From Linanthus parryae (taxonomy: Eukaryota > Streptophyta > Magnoliopsida > Ericales > Polemoniaceae), in contig JALGPY010000006.1 of the NCBI GenBank assembly GCA_023055425.1, positions 91,795,935 through 91,859,934 of the forward strand: 64,000 nt of DNA, in the 5' to 3' direction. Below are positions 56,356 to 64,000 of this stretch, in pieces. Positions within the stretch are counted from its first letter, which is position 1; every line of letters begins with the position of its first letter. A program made the translations under genes and the position numbers. The notes beneath the pieces were generated by a model that saw nothing but the letters and a program-made list of their open reading frames with translations, searched no databases and was not told the DNA's origin.

Positions 56356-57296
56356 ATGAAGACCCCTTTCATGGTCCCCCAATCAAAGGGCATGACTGAG
56401 CAAGACGAGGAGGATTCCACTGAGGTATTAATTTCATCTCCACCCTCTTCTTCAGATCTTCCATACCCATTACGTAGTAGGAAGAAGAAGGATGATTCTG
56501 AGGAATACAGACGCTTTCTAAACGTCTTTTCTAAATTACATATTAATATTCCCTTGATTGAGGCACTTCAAAAGACGCCTAAGTATTCTCGCTTTATTAA
56601 GGATTCAGTCCTTGGTAAGAAAGCAGTGGATGAATTTCAGGGAGTGAACTTAAATGAGCATGTTTGTTCATGTGTTTTGCATGGGCTACCTAAGAAAAAG
56701 AAGGATCCGGGTAGTTTTTTCACTGAAGCTACGTTGGGTGATGCCTACACTGGGAGAGCTCTCTGCGATTTGGGAGCAAGCGTGAATTTGATGCCTCTGT
56801 TAATATTCAAAAATTTAAGTGTGGGGAGCCTCAGAAAACCTGGATCTCTCTTCATTTTGCAGACAAATCATCCAAGAGAGCCTGTGGGATGATACATGAT
56901 GTACTTGTGGGGGTAGGAAGCCTGATCATGCCAGCTGACTTTGTCATATTGGACATGCCAGCTGGTGATGTGCCTATAATTCTAGGTAGGCCGTTCTTGG
57001 CGGCTGGGCGTACTCTCATTGATGTGGAGAATGGAGAGCTGATTATTAGGGTACATGATGACATGGAGACTCTTCGAGTCTTCAAACCGATACCTCAGTA
57101 CTCATGGGAGCATAAGCCAGGGGTTCCATTTCCTGTACAAGTGAAGCGAAAACTTCCTTATTTATCGCAAGGGGATCCACTTGACTACTGGGAAAGGAAC
57201 AAGCCATCAGCTGTGCAATCACATGAAGTAGTGCTTCAAATTCAGCATAGGAAAGCTAAGCTGGAAGCGGCACAATGTGCCAGACCACCCTCGTGA
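56356..57296 (+). pseudogene. Protease region of Athila-like element
   Basis: A linker (KKDDSEEYRRFLNVFSKLHI, IPLIEALQKTPKYSRFIKD) leads to the aspartic protease with ALCDLGASVNLMPL (about 56755), where the D-L-G-A form is usual for Athila. A frameshift near 56845 separates it from the second half, VLVGVGSLIMPADFVILDMP and VPIILGRPFLAAGRTLIDVE (56900-57030). The frame ends at 57296 and nothing of RT follows. Confidence 0.8.
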
Positions 57297-60001
57297 GGTG
57301 GCGGAGGTAACTGGGTCGGGTTGTCGACCTTCATTTACAAGCGCTTCTTGGGAGGCAACCCAATGTAGAGTAGGATATTTGTTATTTTATTTTTGTATTT
57401 AGCGCTCCATATTTGATATTGAGAGATGTGAGAGAGAGAGTTTTAATATTTTCCATGAGTGTGCAGGACACAAGTACCGAAGACCCTTCGGATTCCCCTT
57501 TAGGATGCATGTGTATGACTTTGCACGCAAAACGAGGCACAACGAGCAATTTGATGATTGGACTTGAAAGAGAGGCTACTTGAGGACAAGGAGTGGCTAT
57601 GAATTTATTGAGTAAATTGGCAGCTAGTTGTGTCCCAGAGTTGCACGCATCGGAATCCGAGGAGGGATAAACGAAATCACAAGTTTAAAGGGACTCAATT
57701 CTCGTGCTAGAGAGAAATTTTGGAGATGAGATGAAAAATTCCCCGTACTTAGGGAATTTTCCAGCCAAAATTGGATTCTACGTTCAATGACAAGTCCGTG
57801 AGCGCGAGAATCGAAGGAATCGAACATCGGGTGAAGAAATTAGAGCAAAAACAAAAAACAGTAAGTTCCAGTGCATTTCGAGCCGAAATGAAATCATTTC
57901 GTGACGAAATGCACTAATTTCGGGCCAAAATGAAAATAGGCTACTGTTTTGAGTTTCTCAAATCATTTCGGGCCGAAATCAAACCATTTCAGGCCGAAAT
58001 GGTCTGGACAACTCACTTTTGAGGGCTTTTTTGGTATTTTGGGGGTATTCTTTAAAAAAAACCGGGTTTTAAACCTCCTACACCCCAATTTCGGATCAAA
58101 TACACCCTCCTTCATCTTCTTCCTCTCGAACTCTCAAGAACACTCATACACACAAAATCAAAACATCTTCAAATTCAAAAGTTTTTGGTGGGTTTTGCTC
58201 CTTGCAAGCTCGTCGTTAACATTAACTCTTGGAGTTTTGAGAGATAGTGCACGGTTTGAGTGTGGGGGGAAACAAAGGGGAAGAGCTCCTAGAAAAAAAA
58301 ATTCCGATTCACATACTTTGAGTAGTATTTGGCCTTTTCTCAAGAAGAGAATTGCGACGGGGACACCGAGGAGCTTAAGGAGGTACTATTGCCTTCACTT
58401 GCTCGTGTTTCCGAAAAAGTTGGTACAATTTTCTCTCTCTCGGCTTTAATTTCTTGCTTAGGCACTCTTAGGGCTTAATTTTCTTAAAAATTTACTTGCT
58501 CATACGCGGGTTTTTGGATACTTGTTTAGCTCCCTCTAGGCCTCATGTGCACCCACTTGACTAGACTCACCGACCCTGCATTTGAGCAGCCGATTCCTCT
58601 TGATTTCACTTTATATTTCTTTGAGGACAACGAAGCGCTTAAGTATGGGGGATTTTTTAGCTATCCGCTAGTTAGCCATTGCATAGCCTTGTTACATGTA
58701 GTTCAGTGAGTCGCGTTTGCATGTAGGTGCCTAGTCGGTTAGTTTTGCATGTGTACGTTTATTTTATGCATTGTATACTATTGTTACATTTTTATTTATT
58801 GAGTCCACCTACACTTTGTTGCTGGATAGTCGACATGTAGTGTCTAAAAAAAACACACGAAAAAATCCTAAAGATTTGAAATTTCTGAGAAAGGGAAACT
58901 TAGAACCTAGTAACCGAAGAGAATCCAATGAAAGGGCTCATGAGAGTAGGAAACACCGTAGTAGGGAGACTTTAATTCTAGTATTTTGTGCACAAGTCTC
59001 ACGAAGGAATGTCCCGGGTATCTATGGAAAGGTGATGGTAGATTGCGGGCATACTTTTGATTCCTTTATTGTTCTAGGAGGATTGAGTGTTTGAGTGGTT
59101 GATTATTCCATTTCCAGTGGAAACTTGTGGACTCTTAGAATCTGGGGTGGACCTTCGTGTAGAAGTCGGTTCCATGTGGTATGCTGCTCTTGCCTAAGTG
59201 AAGTCGGGGAGTGTACACCACCATCCCTTAAGGTGGTTCAAAGAGAAAATCCTATAAAGCCCACACTCTTAAGCTCTATTGCACGGTTGTAAAAACAGAG
59301 GAGAAAATAAAAAGACATGAAAAATCTAAAAGAAAATTGTGCTTAAAGGTGAAACAACTTATTGTGCTTCCGTGTGCACGGAAAATTTGGATTCATTCCA
59401 ACGTAGAGCTTAAGAGGGAAACTAAATTCAAGCCGTATTACATAGGAGTTGTGTCTCCCAGCAATGGGACAAATTGAATTCAGAGAAATAATGGCTAAGA
59501 GGGTCTGAAAACCTCAAATGACTTGGCGAAGGAAGATCACTTAGAAACTTGAAATGCCTAGACTCTTTGAATCAAAAGACGTGCCGTATCTTGGTATGAT
59601 TTGGTGGATGTTTGGGGACGCGTTAGTGAGTTTGTGCATAGGATCACCATATCTTATTTCTTGCTATGTGTTGTGAAATTTCAAAATGAGCTAGTGAGGA
59701 TTTGATGATTTTCGGTTAATGATGGAGAGGTTGCCCAATCTCTAACAAGAAAAATAAAAAACTATGTTCTTTAAATTCCTTGCATTGTACATACTTGAGT
59801 TGCATTGTAGATATCATGTAGTTTGCATAGTCGTGTCTTTGTGTATTGATTCGTGAGTCGTGTTGGCTAGCGGAAAGTGAAATATGCAAAGCGGTGGGGT
59901 ATGCATTGGTTTGGTTGTGGTATGTATGCAATGTCTCAAGTGTGGGGGTTTTGTGCTTCATTGTTGCTCGAGACGAGCAAAAGAGTAAGTGTGGGGGAGT
60001 T
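57297..60001 (+). other. Long non-coding 3' region of Athila-like element
   Basis: It begins with ACAAGCGCTTCTTGGGAGGC (about 57337), a sequence I associate with Athila-type 3' regions. The 2.7 kb has no convincing coding similarity; an env-like ORF is not recognisable. It includes the 21-bp-period palindrome array (57874-58001) and ends with the polypurine tract AAGTGTGGGGGAG just before the 3' LTR. Confidence 0.65.
57874..58001. repeat. Array of 17-bp palindromes, period 21 bp
   Basis: Five copies of CATTTCGGGCCGAAATG or near variants lie at 57874, 57895, 57916, 57964 and 57985. The start spacing is 21, 21, 48 and 21 bases. Each copy is a near-perfect inverted repeat. Confidence 0.9.
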
Positions 60002-60376
60002 TGATAGCGCCTTTTAGGAGCTATAAGTTTTTAGCATTTACAACACATTAATAGGTATTTGGAGAGTGATTTGAGCCCAAATTTAAAGAATAAATGTCGT
60101 TTTATCATTTTTTGTTCACCATGTGCTATATTGGTAGTCCGGGCGTTTTCTATGCATATTTATTTGTTATTTGTCAAATATAATCGCTTGGTATGGCTGT
60201 TAATGTTGTCTTGGAAGGAACGGGTGCTAATCAGTTGATAGGAGGCATGGAACGAACTTCGGAAACAACGGGAGCTGAAGTGGAGTAAAGAGAAGCCGAA
60301 TTGAAGGAGCTTGGATGCCCAGTCTGCACTATTTTGATCCTAGCTGGAGTTCTACAATTAATTTGGGGGTGATACC
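60002..60376 (+). repeat. 3' LTR of Athila-like element (truncated)
   Basis: It matches the first 375 bases of the 5' LTR and stops at GGGGGTGATACC, where the next element begins. Confidence 0.85.
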
Positions 60377-63300
60377 TGTAACACCCCAAATTCTCGAGAG
60401 AGTTCTTAGTGCAATATCAAGACTTTGGGGGCGATTTTGTAAATAATTTTGTCACGACTTTAAAGTTGGAATTTTGGAGTGTTAGCAATATTTGGAAGTT
60501 GTTAAAATAATTTTTAGGCACTAGAGATATTTGGGGTGGTTGTGCAATTCGCCGAAAGTAAGTAGAACCTCTAATTGTAGTTTGTACCCCAAACTTTAGG
60601 AAAATTACACTTTCACCCCCAATGCGAGAGACACTTTTCCACTCCAATTTGACACTCTTGTGAGGTAGCAACAACATTATTCTCCCCACTTCACAAGCAC
60701 AATGTGGGGAAAAAATCTCTCTCTGTCATCCATCATCTCCATTCTCTTCTTCTTCCTCTTTCTTCACTATGAAGAACCACCACCACCACCAAAGAACTCC
60801 ACCATATTTCCACCTCTCCCCGACCTGCTACTGCCGGAGGTAGCCACCAACCCCAGGAGTAAAACGCACAAATCAATTTTGGAAAACGACGAGTAACGGG
60901 AGAGAAAACCCGATTCAAAGGTATGAGCCCTAGAACCGTTTATTGTCGATTCCTCCCTCATCGTTGAATTTCGGTTCGATTAACCCACATAATCTTGTTC
61001 CTGAGGTTGAGACGAGTCCGGGAAGCACAAGCTTGTCCCTCAAATCGCCGGAAACGAGGCTCGCCGGATTCCGGGTTCATACGACCGCCGGAATAGCGCC
61101 ATGAACGTCGGAGATGATAACTCCTTCGTTGTTCGAGCAAGTTCGCTGATTCTTTCAGCAAAGTGACCTATGAGGACCCAGTAAGAATAAAATTAGCCTA
61201 GAATCAGCCCAGAAATCATCTACAAGGCTTGGGAGCATCGGAACTAGGCGGCAAAGTCGCCGGAAAACTCCATGGCCGACCAAACCTTGGGTAAGCTTCA
61301 TTTCTCCACCAAATTTCGCTTCCTATGCATCAAATTGCTCCCAATCATGTCACGAACCTCTTTGAATGATTCAAATCTGCCCATATTGTTGTTAGAGTCG
61401 AGTTTGATTTCACTTTTCACTCTTGGTTCATTTTTCCGTCACGCATAAACAGCCCTGTTCAAATCATCATATCTCTCTCGTTTTTAATCCGTTTTGAGCG
61501 ATTCTGGACTTTAAGGAAACCTCAGACGATTGCCTAAAAATTTTGTGTTTTAAATTTTGTCTAATTCGGTCTCTAAACTACCTAAAAATCATGTTGAAGT
61601 TGCTGATTTCGTGTTGTGCAATCTGTCCAAGTGCAGAATATTTAAGTGTTGGATACTAAATTTTCACTCAACTTTGAACCTCATTATCTCTCTCATCTCT
61701 TGATGGTTTGAGCTTCTGTTTCTTCCTACTTGCAGATGGTGATGAGTTCTTCAAATCCATATATAGCATGCCTCATAAGTCCATACCAATGACCAAGAAT
61801 TTGGCTGCAAAGTCACTGCATGTGACTGATTTTCATTTGTAAGAACTCCAAAATTTTCTAAGTGTTGAAAGCTCATTTTCACCTATCTTTGACTTGCTTA
61901 ATCTCCCTCAATACTTAGAGTTTATTAGGATTTCAATATGTTTTGGAAAGCTTGTAACACCCTCTTCAAGACCCTACCTTTAGTTTTCCTAAAGCCTTCC
62001 TCATTTTACCACAAATCAGCTCTAAAGTTGACTAGTTGAGATGATGTCGCTCTACGTTTGACTTTCAATTTTAGCATTCTAAATGTGATTTCTAGCACTA
62101 ACGTTCTTCATGAAACTTGTTCGTATTCGTATTCTGAGTCTAAATATAAAGTTAGACCAAGTTTGACTTTTCAAAAACCCTACTTTGACTGAACTGTATA
62201 GGAGGGGCAAAATAGTAATTTCACTTAAACTTTGAATTGGGTTTCGGTTAGTAACTTGGAGTTTTCCAGCATGTATTATATGCATATTTGGAGTACTTGT
62301 ATGTAATTCTGGGCTAGGGTTGACCAAGTCAAATGTTGGGGGTCTTTTTACAGTTTTACTAAACTTCGGGGGCCTATGTGCATTTAATTAAAACTTCACA
62401 CTTGAACTACTTGAGACTAGATTAATGTTTTGAGACCAACAACCTGAATTAGAAGGATATTTGAAGTCTCAAGAAGGAAGTATTTGACTAGGGAGTTATC
62501 AAATCAATGGTGGGGGGTCTTTCGGTAATTTTAGCAAACTTTAGGGGCCTAAGTGCAATTTATTGAAAGTTGTACATTGCGATGCTAAGTTCATATGGGA
62601 GAGTTTAGAGTCGTTATTACATGTTTTTGGGCCAGTATGAGTATAGTCTGGGATCCATGCACAATCAGAGTCGGTACTAGAGAGTTTTGAAGTATCAGGG
62701 GCATTCTGGTCAAGTTATCTTGCATGACCCCCCCATTTCATTGCATTCTTACATAAAACCTCATATAGAGGATATATGCTAATAGGTTGTATACTTTACT
62801 TGTGTATATCTAGCCGTTATTAAGGATCGTTCGAAGTAGACGTACGTTTTCGTGTTGCTGCATTTACTGTGAGACTCGGAGACGAGCGTTTTAGGAGTGC
62901 TAGCGTTGCTTTGCACCTTTCATGGCTCAGAGGTAAGTACATATGTACGACCTTTTTATATCAAAATGTGCGTTTGTGTTTGATGTTTCAAATGAATGTT
63001 TGTTATATGAAATAGTATGAGAATGCATGTTTTCCACTCGAATGTTGTTAAATTATTTTATTCATCTCTTTTGAGAACTCTCGGAAATTACTTGTGAATT
63101 GTTGATATTCTTATTCTGGTTATGTGAAAGAGAATAAATAGAATACCTCTAATAGACTTAGGACGATGTACAAAGTACTGTTATTAATGGGAGGCGTCAA
63201 GCGATCCTCCATTTTCTTATGGCTAAGACCATTGAAGCAATGCTTCTTATTATTGGATAGAACGTTAATGTTCAAAAATCCGACCCCGATGAGCCAAAAT

Positions 63301-64000
63301 GTATCAAGACATTGAGCCAAGGGGTTTATAGAGCTATAGAGTGCTACTTATACTTGTAAGGGTCACTACGGTATAGGGGTGTCGACACTTAAGGCCTTTT
63401 AGCTAATGTTGTGAGCGGGGTTGACGAATGGGCTCCGTTAACGCTCGGGTGAAATAGGGTTTGATAGACCCTAGAAGGAACCCTTAGTGATTATTTCGTG
63501 ATCCCTCTGTTTACATCGATCCTGCTGGTGGCTCTGGACATGCCTCAGCTAAACTTAACGGTTAATGGAACTTGAAATAAAATTGACTACTCTGTTGATG
63601 TTGTTTGTGGCTCTTGATATGCCCTAATCGATTCAAATGATTTGAAAAGCTTTGGCTACTTGTGATTTAATATCATTATCAGGTCAAATGGACTTGTTTA
63701 CTGTTGATATTCTACTTGTTTAAGAATATGTTGACTACTTGTGGTTTATAAATGTTTTAAAGATGATGGTTCTCGCTACGCGATTACTCATAATTGTTCC
63801 GAATTGTTCCAACTCTTTTGCTCATTGATTTTCAAATCTCTTTATTTGCTTCAACTCATGCTTCCGTGCCACTCGTTGTTTTACATGTCGTAGTGTGTAT
63901 TTACTCAGTTTTTACTGATTATTTTTCTTCAAAACTGCGTCGGCTTTTGCCATTTTAAAACCACAGGTCACGAATCAAGGTGGGAGAATGGGAACGCGAA
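60377..64000 (+). mobile_element. Long LTR-like sequence, probably Del/Tekay-type Gypsy LTR (runs off window)
   Basis: It starts TGTAACACCCCAAATTCTCG exactly where the Athila-like 3' LTR is cut. A TGTAAC.CCCC start and a non-coding length of several kb are typical of chromovirus (Del/Tekay) LTRs. The 3.6 kb have no recognisable protein domain. A proline-rich 64-codon frame (60702-60893) is unsupported. Neither the end of the LTR nor an interior is seen, so the classification is tentative. Confidence 0.5.

Larger units (their letters stand above)
53462..60376 (+). mobile_element. Athila-like Gypsy element, gag-protease only
   Basis: It has a 1577-bp 5' LTR, a TGGCGCCGCTGCCGGGGA primer site, gag, protease, a long non-coding 3' region, a polypurine tract and a 3' LTR cut after 375 bp. 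RT, RNase H and integrase are absent, so it is a non-autonomous derivative. It inserted into Sirevirus copy 2; the target duplication cannot be tested because the right end is missing. Confidence 0.85.

Noticed and set aside
60702..60896. Open frame with a hydrophobic start and proline stretch, like a secreted protein
   Set aside because: It lies within a long LTR-like sequence and the CT-rich DNA explains the composition; no conserved domain.
1..64000. tRNA, rRNA or intact host protein-coding genes
   Set aside because: I saw no cloverleaf-like tRNA with A and B boxes, no rRNA-like conserved blocks, and no host gene beyond the two captured fragments; a dedicated scan would be needed to exclude small RNA genes.

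Overview
The window is plant nuclear DNA from a repeat-rich genome, probably a eudicot. I cannot fix the species from sequence alone. It is almost entirely nested transposable elements; I found no intact host gene, rRNA, tRNA or CRISPR array. Coding stretches are retrotransposon gag, protease, integrase, reverse transcriptase and RNase H, most of them broken. The exceptions with long intact frames are a 488-codon gag-integrase fusion (14546-16012) and an Athila-type gag (about 55172-56320).

Layout. 1-1471: 5' LTR and leader of a minus-strand Copia element whose coding part lies left of the window; the leader holds an array of ACGT-core sites. 2658-12275: Sirevirus-like Copia with two LTRs and a decayed env-like region. 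12276-12735: Copia LTR remnant. 12736-40480: a four-layer nest. An old L1-type LINE is split by (a) a Tat-like Gypsy element (13912-31961, TSD GAAGG), itself split by a minus-strand Copia (21295-29659, TSD CCCAA) inside its antisense plant-mobile-domain ORF, and (b) a Tork-like minus-strand Copia (33272-39941, TSD GAGTG). The 5' LTR of (b) is split by a CACTA-ended insert (37470-39852) carrying intron-containing fragments of a clathrin heavy chain gene and a sucrose synthase gene.

42204-46726: a second, minus-strand LINE fragment, two Emigrant/Lemi1-type (pogo-like) elements in opposite orientation, and a tandem duplication in which one copy keeps the empty site of the second Emigrant element. 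47346-53461: a second Sirevirus copy, truncated at the 5' end, interrupted by a hAT-type MITE (TSD GTGAAAAA) and cut on the right by an Athila-like Gypsy element (53462-60376) that has gag and protease but no RT or integrase. The Athila 3' LTR is cut by a long LTR-like sequence (60377-64000) that runs off the window.

The layers give a relative history: LINE first, then Tat-like and Tork-like insertions, then the Copia and CACTA-like insertions into those. The most notable point is the CACTA-ended insert with pieces of two unrelated host genes. Next come the gag-integrase fusion element with an antisense ORF and several short-motif arrays in retroelement non-coding regions.
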